Part shown: positions 44,593-53,112 of the stretch, one piece after another | Numbering within the stretch: position 1 is the stretch's first letter | Layout: each line of letters begins with the position of its first letter | Source: Scandinavium lactucae | GTDB lineage: Bacteria; Pseudomonadota; Gammaproteobacteria; Enterobacterales; Enterobacteriaceae | Reading direction: 5' to 3' | DNA: 64,000 bases | NCBI RefSeq assembly: GCF_033843265.1 | Contig: NZ_JAWXRD010000040.1 | Coordinates: 186,001 to 250,000, forward strand | The notes under the pieces: generated by a model | Databases searched by the model: none | Told to the model about the DNA's origin: nothing | Seen by the model: the letters and a program-made list of their open reading frames with translations, nothing else | Program-made: the position numbers and the translations under genes

Positions 44593-47500
44593 TTATGACT
44601 CACGGGCATCGTTCCTTTCATTATCATCCAGCACCTGCTTTAACTGGGTGTCGAGCTGCATAATCTGCGTGACGCATGTGGCAGCGAGCGTTTTAATTCG
44701 GGGTAAATTTGTTTCTTCCGCGGCAATTTCGACGGCTTGACACGCTTGCGCCAGCCCGGCAGCTTCAATCAGATGCGCTCCCCCCACCAGGCTATGGGCT
44801 GCGCGGCGAATAGCAGCAAAATCCTCAGTCTCAATCGCCTCTTGCAACGCCGACATATCCTGCTCATTTTGCTTAACGACAGCCAAAATCAATGTGTTAA
44901 ACATCTCCGGTTGTAATTTCTCCAGCTTATCGAGGCTGAGAATAACGCCAGAATCGAGTTGAGAAGAAGGGGACTGCGCGCTTTCAGCCCCCTCAATACA
45001 AGCTAACAGACGCGCCAGTTCCACCGGCTTGAACAGACAATCGGTCATCCCAGCCTGTGCAGCGAGAGATTTCACCTTTTGTTCGGCCATCGCGGTTAAG
45101 CCAAACATGGGCTGCGGGTCACGCCCGGCCAGTTTTTCTTGTTCACGAAGCTGCCTGACCAGCTCAAAACCGCTCATTCCGGGCATATTACAGTCGGTTA
45201 TCACCGTATCAAACGGCGGATCCTCTTCCAGCCAAAGCCGCAGCGCCTGAGCACCATTTTCAGCCGCCACGCTGTGGTGACCCGCGTATTCTAGCTGTTG
45301 TGCCAACAACATCCGATTAGGTGCGTGGTCATCTACCAACAGTATTTTGCGGGCGGTCGTCGCAGGGATGATCCCTGGCTGCTGCGTCCCCGCTGGGGTA
45401 ACGATATCCGGTGGCGCGGAGAAACGGAAGATAAACGTCGTGCCCTCTCCGGGCGTGCTGTCGACCTCTAGCGCACCGTTGAGCAGCCCCGCCAATTGGC
45501 GGCATATGCTCAGACCCAGGCCCGTACCCGTTTGCGATGTCTGGCCGGAGTCAACCTGTACAAAAGGTTCAAAGATGGCGGTTTGCTGTTCCGGGGTTAA
45601 CCCAGGCCCGGAGTCACAGACTTCAAGCACATATTCTGCGTGTGTACCGCGTAACGATCGCGTCTGATAGATGATCATTTCGACTTCACCCTGCGGGGTG
45701 AATTTAATGGCGTTACTGAGCAGATTGGACGCGATTTGGGTGAGCATCAGCGGGTCGCAGATTATTCTGTCGGTCTGTACATCGAGCTGCGTCAGCAGCG
45801 TCAGACCTTTTTCTTCCGCGCTATAACGGAACAAGGTACTGACATTATTGAGTATTTCACCGAGAGAGACCGGCACCTGGCGTACCGAAAAGGTGCCGGA
45901 TTCGATTTTGGCCATATCGAGAATGTCGCCAACTAACATCAGCAACGATTTCGACGATTCATAGGCTACCGCGATATTATTGCGTCGCTGTTCCGGCGAG
46001 GATTTACCCATATTCTCCAGCTCCAGCAAACCAATAAGCGCATTGAGTGGAGTACGGATTTCATGGCTCATCTGTGACAAAAATACGCTTTTCGAGGCGC
46101 TGGCTTTCTCCACCTGCCGTTTAGTGGCTTTCAACTCATTTTGCAATTTCTGCTGGGTTTCGAGATTCCGTTTAAGAAAGCGGTTTCGCCAGTAATAAAA
46201 CGCCAGCATCAGCACAATCACCAGCACTATCGCGGCCGCGACGGTAAGCGTCGTCCGATAACGCCCCCAGGCTTCAAATCGCTCAAGGGCATAACGCATC
46301 TGCCAACCGTTAAGTTGGGCATCCAGGGTGCGAGGGGGCAATTCGCGCAGCATTTTATCAATAATGGAGAGTAAAGGGCGGTTAGCGACGCTGGTCGCCA
46401 TCGCCAGCCGCAGTGGTGGAAGAGGCAGGATCGTCGCGATACGAAAGCGGTCTTCAAGATAACTTTTCAGGACAAAACTGGCTGAGGTTTGCGGCACGAT
46501 AGCGCCATCAATCCGGTGTGTTACCAGAGACAGGGCGGTTTCCAGCGAAAAATCTTCTTCAACAAATTGCACCTCTGGAAACTGTTTGCGCAAAGCGGGC
46601 AGATAATAGGTGCCGGTAAAAACAGCGACTTTTTTGCCATTCATGGCTGACAATGATTTCACCTGAGGGAAGCTTTTACGTGTCACCAGGACCCAATTGG
46701 AAATTTGATAAGGCCGAGAAAAAATAACATCCGGATCTTCATGGGCAGAGGCATCGGCGACGGCAATTAAGGCGTCAGGGGATTTTTTTAGCGCGTTGCG
46801 CATTTCAATGACGTTTGGGAACGCATGCCAGCGGAGAGTGATTCCGTTCTGTGCCGCCATTTTTTTTAGTAACGCGCTGGCATAACCGCTTTCTTCACCA
46901 TCGTCGTTAATGTACGTCAGCGGGATGTGCGTGTGTACCACAAACACCGACAGCTCCGGATGAAGCGCTACCCAGTCGGCTTCCTCGATGGTCAATGCCG
47001 GCACTTTAGGTGGGGCAGGAGCCACCGCTTTGAGTCCCCAGGTCTGAGCAATCAGACTGTGCGTCTGTGGGCTGATATTATTCAGAACCTTATTAATTGC
47101 GCTGGCAAGCTGGGGCAGATCCCGCCGGGTAATAAATTTGAGATCCTGAACGGGCAGGGCGTGACTACGCGAGATAACCAGACGCTTATCGAACATTCGC
47201 CGATTGAGATCTTCAGCGGTGATTGCGTTGGTCCACATCGCCGCACTTTCATCGTTGATCACGGTCATGAACGCGTTGTAATAATCGGGACTGGCGATCA
47301 GTTTGAGCTGTGGATAGGCTTCGTGCAGTGCCGCCTGCAATGCATTATTGCCTACGTAGACCAAGGTCTTATAAGGGGCTAATTGTGATTGCTGTACCGG
47401 CAACTGACCGACCAAAACCGCGCGGTCGGTCAAATAACTGTCTGTGGCAAGCAGCGAAGGATGTGCATCAGCCAGCGTCGGGTCTCCCGTAATCATATCG

Positions 47501-47859
47501 ACTTCGGCCGAATCCAGTGCCGCGATAGCCGCCTGGCGGTTGGGATATTGCAACACCTGGAATGTGACGCCGAGTGCCGGTGCGAGTAACGCCAGATAAT
47601 CTGCCGTTATTCCTTCGAAATCTGCCGGGTCTGTATCAAGCTGAAACGGCGGATGCGCCGACGCCGAAACGCCAACCCGTAAAGTGGAATGTTGCTTGAG
47701 CCATTGAGCGACGCCAGGCGCTTGCCCGGATACCTCAGTCTGTATCGATGTGTGAGACAACAGCGTTAAAGGAACCGGGGTTGCAGACAGTGCGCACGGA
47801 AGGCTGAAGATGCACATTATCCCTAAAAGAGCGTAATTCAAATTCCGTAAAGAGCGCAT
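44593..47859 (-). CDS. EvgS/BvgS-type hybrid sensor histidine kinase (copy 2)
   Basis: 1088 residues. Signal sequence, two solute-binding sensor domains, a membrane segment near 545, HisKA with H599 (FLSQMSHEIRTPLNALIG), ATPase (LLSNAIKFTPQG, GTGLGLSI), receiver with D889 (ITDCNMPGMSG) and HPt with H1022 (RRAAHSLVGGAH). It shares the whole architecture with copy 1 but only moderate identity, so it is an old paralogue or separate acquisition. It is the first gene of its operon. Confidence 0.92.
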   Translation of the reverse strand: MRSLRNLNYALLGIMCIFSLPCALSATPVPLTLLSHTSIQTEVSGQAPGVAQWLKQHSTLRVGVSASAHPPFQLDTDPADFEGITADYLALLAPALGVTFQVLQYPNRQAAIAALDSAEVDMITGDPTLADAHPSLLATDSYLTDRAVLVGQLPVQQSQLAPYKTLVYVGNNALQAALHEAYPQLKLIASPDYYNAFMTVINDESAAMWTNAITAEDLNRRMFDKRLVISRSHALPVQDLKFITRRDLPQLASAINKVLNNISPQTHSLIAQTWGLKAVAPAPPKVPALTIEEADWVALHPELSVFVVHTHIPLTYINDDGEESGYASALLKKMAAQNGITLRWHAFPNVIEMRNALKKSPDALIAVADASAHEDPDVIFSRPYQISNWVLVTRKSFPQVKSLSAMNGKKVAVFTGTYYLPALRKQFPEVQFVEEDFSLETALSLVTHRIDGAIVPQTSASFVLKSYLEDRFRIATILPLPPLRLAMATSVANRPLLSIIDKMLRELPPRTLDAQLNGWQMRYALERFEAWGRYRTTLTVAAAIVLVIVLMLAFYYWRNRFLKRNLETQQKLQNELKATKRQVEKASASKSVFLSQMSHEIRTPLNALIGLLELENMGKSSPEQRRNNIAVAYESSKSLLMLVGDILDMAKIESGTFSVRQVPVSLGEILNNVSTLFRYSAEEKGLTLLTQLDVQTDRIICDPLMLTQIASNLLSNAIKFTPQGEVEMIIYQTRSLRGTHAEYVLEVCDSGPGLTPEQQTAIFEPFVQVDSGQTSQTGTGLGLSICRQLAGLLNGALEVDSTPGEGTTFIFRFSAPPDIVTPAGTQQPGIIPATTARKILLVDDHAPNRMLLAQQLEYAGHHSVAAENGAQALRLWLEEDPPFDTVITDCNMPGMSGFELVRQLREQEKLAGRDPQPMFGLTAMAEQKVKSLAAQAGMTDCLFKPVELARLLACIEGAESAQSPSSQLDSGVILSLDKLEKLQPEMFNTLILAVVKQNEQDMSALQEAIETEDFAAIRRAAHSLVGGAHLIEAAGLAQACQAVEIAAEETNLPRIKTLAATCVTQIMQLDTQLKQVLDDNERNDARES

Positions 47860-47960
47860 ATAGCCTCAAAAAGGTTTACCGCAGAGTGCTTAACGAAATG
47901 ATAGTAGAAATCATTTTAGCCGTGGCAGTGATGAAAAATATGGTCGTCCTATTTTCTGCA

Positions 47961-48340
47961 GAAAGCGCTTTCAGAAGCCATCAGCGACCAGGCATAACGT
48001 GCCCACAAAACCCCGGATTCAGCACCGCCGTGCAGGCCTATCTTACCCACACCCGGAAATCGTAGAATGAGTAGTGGCGGGCTGATGGCCGGATTAGGTG
48101 TGGGATTATTGGTTAAATGACAACAGGGAAACCTCTGGCATGCAGGCCAGAGGTTTTATATTGCTACATTAGATGTAAAAGCGACTTGCCACTGTAAGAA
48201 CGCGATGTCTGGAAAACCAATCGTGGTGGGCAGTCTAACAATAAGATGGCATGCATGATGGTATCAACGCTGGAGAAAGAGCTTTCAGAGGCCGTCAGCA
48301 ACCAGGCCAACGATAACGATGCCCACAAAACCCCGGATTC
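47961..48340. repeat. Diverged direct repeat pair left of the dif-proximal IS
   Basis: About 60 bp at 47961-48020 reappears as about 66 bp at 48275-48340, both beginning GAAAG(C/A)GCTTTCAGA and ending CCCACAAAACCCCGGATTC, with a small indel. The right copy lies in a 47-codon frame (48255-48398) that runs into the IS end, so it may be the stump of a gene. No function recognised. Confidence 0.65.
48129..48156. terminator. Hairpin in intergenic region
   Basis: AAACCTCTGG (48129-48138) pairs with CCAGAGGTTT (48147-48156), followed by TATA. It is an orphan terminator with no intact gene in front. Confidence 0.5.
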
Positions 48341-48460
48341 TGTCGGATTCTTGTCAAAGCTAAGTTCAGATGTCCGTCTGCCAGCAAAGTTGAAATGACC
48401 GTCATGCGTGTTGCAAGTATGTGAATATTTCAGTAGCCTTATCTCTTTCGGAGATAGGAA

Positions 48461-49081
48461 ATGCTTGTCACTGATTCACTTCTTGCTTACACCCTCGCTG
48501 CAACACTCCTGGCCTTAACGCCTGGTCTTGATACTGCACTTATTCTCCGTACCGCTACTGCTGAAGGTGGCCGAAAAGCCTTTCATGCTGCGTTAGGTAT
48601 TGATGTAGGGTGCTTTATCTGGGGGGCTTTGGTGGCCTTTGGTTTGGGGGCTTTACTGGCAGTTTCTGAGTTGGCTTATACACTGCTGAAATGGTGCGGA
48701 GCGACATATCTTTTCTGGCTGGGCATTCAACTGCTATTGCGCCCGCGACAACAATTCAACTTGAGACTGGAAAATACTAACCCTGCAAGTAATTGGTTCC
48801 TGCGAGGAATGTTGGGGAATGTGCTTAACCCAAAAATGGGCGTTTTTTATGTCTCATTTTTGCCGCAATTTATCCCAACCGGACATTCCCCCATCGGCTG
48901 GACATTCCTTCTGGTTGCTATCCACGTATTGATTGGCACGCTGTGGTCCCTGGCACTCATTACCGCTACCCACTATGCTTCAGGTGTGTTGAAAAAGCCT
49001 GTCGTGGTGAAATGGATGGATCGCGCCACTGGGTGCTTGTTTCTAGCGTTTGCCACCAAATTGGCAATGAGTCGAAGATAG
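48461..49081 (+). CDS. LysE/RhtB family amino-acid exporter
   Basis: 206 residues with five to six membrane segments and the family's N-terminal signature (LLALTPGLDTALILRTA) and FLGIQLLLRP-like, NPKMGVFYVSFLPQF segments. It probably exports an amino acid or homoserine lactone-like compound; the substrate is unknown. A good ribosome site (GGAGATAGGAA) precedes the ATG. It lies inside the inferred IS ends, convergent with the transposase, so it looks like a passenger gene. Confidence 0.88.
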   Translation: MLVTDSLLAYTLAATLLALTPGLDTALILRTATAEGGRKAFHAALGIDVGCFIWGALVAFGLGALLAVSELAYTLLKWCGATYLFWLGIQLLLRPRQQFNLRLENTNPASNWFLRGMLGNVLNPKMGVFYVSFLPQFIPTGHSPIGWTFLLVAIHVLIGTLWSLALITATHYASGVLKKPVVVKWMDRATGCLFLAFATKLAMSRR

Positions 49082-49110
49082 TAATACAGGGGCTTTTGCC
49101 CCTGAATTAC
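49082..49110. terminator. Hairpin between LysE gene and transposase
   Basis: GTAAT, CAGGGGC, loop TTTT, GCCCCTG, ATTAC form a long stem right after the LysE stop codon, between the two convergent genes. Confidence 0.6.
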
Positions 49111-49125
49111 TTCATACCACTGAAG

Positions 49126-50485
49126 TTATTCTCTCTTACCAAAGATTTCTTCAGAACGGGACTGTAATGTCTTCAACGCATCAAGCATATCGTCACTATT
49201 TAGTGAACGCTGGGATTTCTTCTCAGTTGGTTTTCTGCGACGCCGCGAGGGGCCATTTCCGGCAGGGAGTGCCTGCGAACGGTTATTATCGCGTTTATCC
49301 TGAACAAGCTTGATAAATTCAAGTGTCCGCCCGAGGCGTTTGTTGTCCACGATAGCACCCTGGTCAATTTCCTGAAGACGATCATATGTGGAGTAGGGAA
49401 GGACGGCTCCGTTTAGCCGGAGTTCTTTCCGGCCATCCGGGTAATGCCAGACCTCGATATATTTCCCGATAGCCCTGCGGCTTAACTCATTATCTTCAAT
49501 CAGATAAAGCACTTTGTCATACTGCACCGTCAGAGATTTTGAAACACGGCGCGGCTCTCGCCATGTGAAAAATGCAGCCAGATCATCATCAGTTTCAAGT
49601 GGCCGGTGAACATCAAAGTCATGACGGGGAGCTTTTTCAAAGCGCCGGTTGTAATCAGCCATAAACTCATCAGCAAATTCATTGGCTGCATCCACAGAAG
49701 AAATTCCCCTGAGACGGAGCTCCTTTACTAGGCGATCCTGAAGCGTCAGATGGGCGCGTTCCACGCGACCTTTGGCTGAGCTTGTATTAGCGCAGATAGT
49801 CTGGATATTCAGCTCATGCATCGCACGGCCAAACTGGGTATAGCCGTCGCCACCGGTTGCATTTTTATTGTTGATTCTGAAGACGCTGGCTTTGTCGCTG
49901 TACAATGCCAGTGGTTTGCCATGCTTTTCCAGATAGCCCCCCTGGTGGCTTCAAAATAGGTAAAGGTCGATTCCGATTTAACAAAACGAAGCTGCATCAG
50001 GCGGCTCGTCGCATCATCAACGTAGACCAGAGCAGTACAGGCGGGCGCACGGTTCTCGAACCAGTGATGGTCGCAGCCATCAATCTGTATCAGTTCGCCG
50101 CAACAGGCCCGTCGATAGCGTGGCTGCTGAATTTTCGGCGCACGTTGTTTGCGGGGTATCCAGAGACCGGCTTTGACCATGAGTGAACGGACAGTCTCTT
50201 TGGACAGGTGAACATCGTGCAGTTCTGCGAGTTTCTCACACGCCAGCGTCGGTCCGAAGTCGGTATAGCGATCTCGAATAATATTGAGCGCGTACTGTGC
50301 AAGGCCATCAGGCAGCTGGTGCCAGATTCACGGTAACGCGACAGAAGGCGTCGGCACTGGCGATCGGAAATGCCCAAGCACTGCGCGGCCATCCGTGTGG
50401 TCAGACGCCGGTCGATAACGTCCTGAATGATTTTGAGTCGGTTAACTTCGTCCAAAGTGAAAAACTCCGCTGCATGAGCCGTCAT
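49126..50485 (-). pseudogene. ISNCY family transposase, frameshifted
   Basis: Three pieces in three frames together give an ISNCY-type integrase-core transposase. The N-terminal helix-turn-helix piece (LDEVNRLKIIQDVIDRRLTT) runs to about 50320. The middle piece (ALNIIRDRYTDFGPTLACEK, LIQIDGCDHHWFENRAP) runs to about 49940. The C-terminal piece (SDKASVFRINNK, RVERAHLTLQDRLVKE) ends at 49126. The first break looks like a small internal deletion that joins ESG to HQLPDGLAQY. The second lies in a run of six C (49937-49942). The enzyme should be inactive unless the breaks are sequencing errors or programmed shifts. Confidence 0.88.
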
Positions 50486-50568
50486 CAGAATCCCTCGATG
50501 GTGAGTCTACGTGACGGACATCTTAACTTAGCCCATGGCGGACATTACAACTTTGCTACCACAATCTT

Positions 50569-50596
50569 GGTGCGCATAATGTATATTATGTTAAAT
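50569..50596 (+). other. dif: Chromosomal dif site (XerC/XerD recombination site)
   Basis: The 28 bp match the E. coli dif site as I know it: XerC arm GGTGCGCATAA, 6-bp centre TGTATA, XerD arm TTATGTTAAAT. XerCD resolve chromosome dimers here under FtsK control. Support for the location comes from E. coli-like terminus genes on the left, four GGGCAGGG octamers on the + strand to the left (27132, 30840, 41166, 47152) pointing toward it, and a matS site to the right. Confidence 0.95.
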
Positions 50597-50691
50597 TGAC
50601 TGTATTGGTTTTGTAGGTAAGTTCATCAGCACCTCTCTTCCAGGAACTTACATGCGAATCAGCCGTTTGTTAAAGGACGCCGTCGGAACAC

Positions 50692-50711
50692 CCTCCCAAA
50701 CGAACATGAAT
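50692..50711. repeat. 20-bp direct repeat, left copy
   Basis: CCTCCCAAACGAACATGAAT, identical to 51970-51989. Together they bracket 1.26 kb that contains the Tn3 remnant and the effector kinase gene. Confidence 0.85.
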
Positions 50712-50772
50712 GTCGGTGACGGTGCGGATAATGTTATTCCCTGCATCATCCGCACCGCAGGCCATTGCTGCT

Positions 50773-50907
50773 TCAGTTGCAGCTTGTAATAAAAGCCAGT
50801 TTCGCCGACGGGTGAACAGTGTAATGCCCGGTCAGCAAAATATGCTGCCAGGCCACCGGCGATATATCGGTTAGTTCCTCAATACCTTTGGCATTTCCTC
50901 CTCCTGA
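50773..50907 (-). pseudogene. Tn3-family transposase, C-terminal remnant
   Basis: Reading leftward, the frame gives GIEELTDISPVAWQHILLTG followed by HYT and a short unrelated tail to a stop at 50773. The ISPxxWxHIxLTG(D/H)Y pattern is the C-terminal end of Tn3-family TnpA proteins. Nothing of the remaining ~950 residues is present. I saw no Tn3 terminal inverted repeat. Confidence 0.6.
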
Positions 50908-50954
50908 AGTGTTTTTTTTCGATAATGCAATACTAAAGGACTGGAGATGAATTT

Positions 50955-51791
50955 TTAACCAACACTTTTGTTTGTGATGTAATTCATAATATATTTTAAA
51001 CCATTCTTATCAACTTTATTTTCTTTGTTTGTGGATATATCTACAGGGAAAAATTTATTTTTTCCTTTATCATAGAGAAAGTTATTTTCTGACATATCAG
51101 AAGGAGCGCAACGTTTTGTGACCATTTCAGCAATAAGATCCATGAAGTTAGTAGTGGCATCAGCTGGAAAGTCTTTTATTTGAGATAAAGGAGCACCTTC
51201 TATTTTATCCATACGGATAGCTTTGCCGGAAATAACATGAGCAGTATTTTCACCATAAAACATGTTGAATGAGTTGGCTTGATTGATAATTTCACTCTCT
51301 TCAACGTTATCAAAGAATATCTTTAATACTTTATGGTCATTTTTCGCATCTTCTACAACTATAGCTTCTGCCCCCTCACCAATGGTGGGGCCAATGCTAT
51401 CAGAATATGCATCGACAAAATCCGCACAACTCATATATTTGGTTTGGTTAATTGCCGTTGTCTGCACACTATGTTCTGTTTTGATAAAAGTTGTAGGGTT
51501 GCAGTTTTGGATGAAAGCCCCTATTCTATCTCTTAATTCGTGGTTTGAACATTGAGAGGCCACTTTCTTTAGTTCAAAAGCCAACTTCATCGAATAAGCA
51601 TTTGTTTCTATTTTTTGATTTTTAATAAATACCTTTTTGGCTTCTGCTTTTGTAAGTCCAATGTGAGAATTTGCAATTTTCACAAGCTTATGTAGAGTCT
51701 TATTCGAAAGTTTATTATTATCGGTCTTTTTTAAAAGTGCAGTAGTAATTGAGTCTCTATAAATATCAATTCGCTGTTTATTTATAAACAT
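50955..51791 (-). CDS. OspG/NleH-like type III effector kinase
   Basis: 278 residues, strongly AT-rich against its surroundings. The C-terminal half matches the minimal kinase of Shigella OspG: glycine loop IGEGAEAIVV (137-146), ATP lysine K157 in VLKIFF, FNMFYGENTAHVI, then IRMDKIEGAPLSQI. The catalytic loop is SDMSENNFLYD with D232 and N237, and the metal-binding aspartate is D251 in FFPVDIS. The HRD-type histidine of OspG (HYDLNTGN) is replaced by proline. The N-terminal ~130 residues, as in the longer NleH proteins, would hold a secretion signal. Known family members bind ubiquitin-E2 and dampen host NF-kB. No secretion genes are in this window. Confidence 0.78.
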   Translation of the reverse strand: MFINKQRIDIYRDSITTALLKKTDNNKLSNKTLHKLVKIANSHIGLTKAEAKKVFIKNQKIETNAYSMKLAFELKKVASQCSNHELRDRIGAFIQNCNPTTFIKTEHSVQTTAINQTKYMSCADFVDAYSDSIGPTIGEGAEAIVVEDAKNDHKVLKIFFDNVEESEIINQANSFNMFYGENTAHVISGKAIRMDKIEGAPLSQIKDFPADATTNFMDLIAEMVTKRCAPSDMSENNFLYDKGKNKFFPVDISTNKENKVDKNGLKYIMNYITNKSVG

Positions 51792-51969
51792 ATCGTGTAT
51801 CCATTATCAATATAATTCAAGATAACAAAAAAAGTAAAATCACATCTATAATAAAACGACCATACAGCTCATAAGATATTATGACATGTTCGCCGGGGAT
51901 GGCGCATTGTGTTAAGACGAATTTGGTTTTCCGAATTGGGTTATACTATTTTTAATGAGTTCAACACAG

Positions 51970-51989
51970 CCTCCCAAACGAACATGAAT
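51970..51989. repeat. 20-bp direct repeat, right copy
   Basis: Exact copy of 50692-50711, ending four bases before the stop codon of the neighbouring oxidoreductase gene. Confidence 0.85.
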
Positions 51990-51993
51990 TCAG

Positions 51994-53112
51994 CTACCAG
52001 TCCATCCACACCCCGCCCTGGTCACTGCTGGCGCGCAGGGTTTCGATAAAGCGCATCCCGGACAACCCTTCCATAATTCCCGGCAGCAGCGGCGTTGTGC
52101 CACCGCGAATTTTCGTTGCCGCCTCACGGTAGATTTGCGCGAAACCTTCCAGATAGCCCTCCGGGTGACCCGCAGGCGTGCGGCACTGATGGCGGACTGA
52201 ATCATGATTATTCACGCCGTTACGCGTGACAACGTAGCTATTCCCGTGCAACGGATGGATTTCCAGAATCTCCGGCTGTTGCTGGCGGAAGCAGATGCTG
52301 CCTCGACTACCCACAATTCGCAGACGCAGATCGTTTTCAAAGCCCGGCGCAACCTGGCTTGCCCACAGGCGGCCCCGCGCGCCGTTGGCATAACGCATTT
52401 CGGCGTAAACTTCGTCGTCCAGTTCGCGCCCTTCAATGCGGGTCAGCAGCTCGCCGCGAATGGATTCAGGCTCCATACCGCTGACAAACGCCGCCAGTTG
52501 CCAGGCGTGGGTGCCAATGTCGCCAATCGCACCCGCCCCTGCAAACTGCGCTTTGCCGCGCCAGCTGGCCTGCTTGTTACCCGTTAATTCCAGTCGGTCG
52601 TTTAGCCAGCCCTGCAAATATTCCACTTCCACGTTGCGGACGTCGCCAATTTCGCTGTTGGCGATGCGCGCCCTCGCCTCACGCACCATCGGCAGCGCGC
52701 TGTAGTTATGAGTCAGAATAAAATGAGAGCCGCTCTGGTTGATAAGAAACGCCAGCGCTTCCCCTTCCGCAAGGCTGACGCCCAACGGCTTGTCACAGAT
52801 GACATGAATTTTCTTTTCAACGAACGCTTTGGCGATCGGAACGTGCAGGAAATTAGGCGTGACGATGGCAACGGCTTCAATGCCGTCCGATCTTACGGCC
52901 TCTTGTTCCGCCATCTCCTGCCAGCTTGCGTAACAGCGATCGGGTTCGACAAACAGCGCTTCTCCGCTGCGTTTTGCCACCTCCGGCGAAGAGGAAAACG
53001 CGCCCGCAACCAGCTCAAACTGATCGTCCAGCCGCGCCGCGATGCGATGCACGCCGCCAATAAACGAACCTTCACCGCCGCCCACCATGCCTAAACGTAT
53101 ACGTTTTTTCAT
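51994..53112 (-). CDS. Gfo/Idh/MocA family sugar oxidoreductase (copy 1)
   Basis: 372 residues. The N-terminal Rossmann nucleotide site is RLGMVGGGEGSFIGG, and the family's CDKPLG lysine-proline motif is at IHVICDKPLGVSLAEG. The C-terminal substrate domain contains GDIGTHAWQL. It is likely an NAD(P)-dependent dehydrogenase of a sugar or polyol. Start overlaps the isomerase gene's stop by four bases; last gene of a four-gene operon. Confidence 0.85.
   Translation of the reverse strand: MKKRIRLGMVGGGEGSFIGGVHRIAARLDDQFELVAGAFSSSPEVAKRSGEALFVEPDRCYASWQEMAEQEAVRSDGIEAVAIVTPNFLHVPIAKAFVEKKIHVICDKPLGVSLAEGEALAFLINQSGSHFILTHNYSALPMVREARARIANSEIGDVRNVEVEYLQGWLNDRLELTGNKQASWRGKAQFAGAGAIGDIGTHAWQLAAFVSGMEPESIRGELLTRIEGRELDDEVYAEMRYANGARGRLWASQVAPGFENDLRLRIVGSRGSICFRQQQPEILEIHPLHGNSYVVTRNGVNNHDSVRHQCRTPAGHPEGYLEGFAQIYREAATKIRGGTTPLLPGIMEGLSGMRFIETLRASSDQGGVWMDW

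Larger units (their letters stand above)
48352..50563. mobile_element. ISNCY/IS1202-type insertion sequence beside dif, with passenger gene
   Basis: Both ends begin TGT and carry two inward-facing subterminal repeats. Left: AAGTTCAGATGTCCGTC (48362-48378) and AAAGTTGAAATGACCGTC (48386-48403). Right, on the reverse strand: AAAGTTGTAATGTCCGCC (50537-50554) and AAGTTAAGATGTCCGTC (50513-50529). From each TGT to its first AAGTT is 10 bases. Inside are a LysE-family gene and a broken transposase. Five bases (ATCTT) separate the right end from dif; the left flank is ATTCT, so a 5-bp target duplication is possible but imperfect. The element seems unable to move by itself. Confidence 0.75.

Noticed and set aside
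48461..49081. LysE gene as ordinary chromosomal neighbour of the IS
   Set aside because: No IS end motif was found between the LysE gene and the transposase, whereas a matching inverted end lies upstream of LysE; the passenger reading is preferred but not proven.
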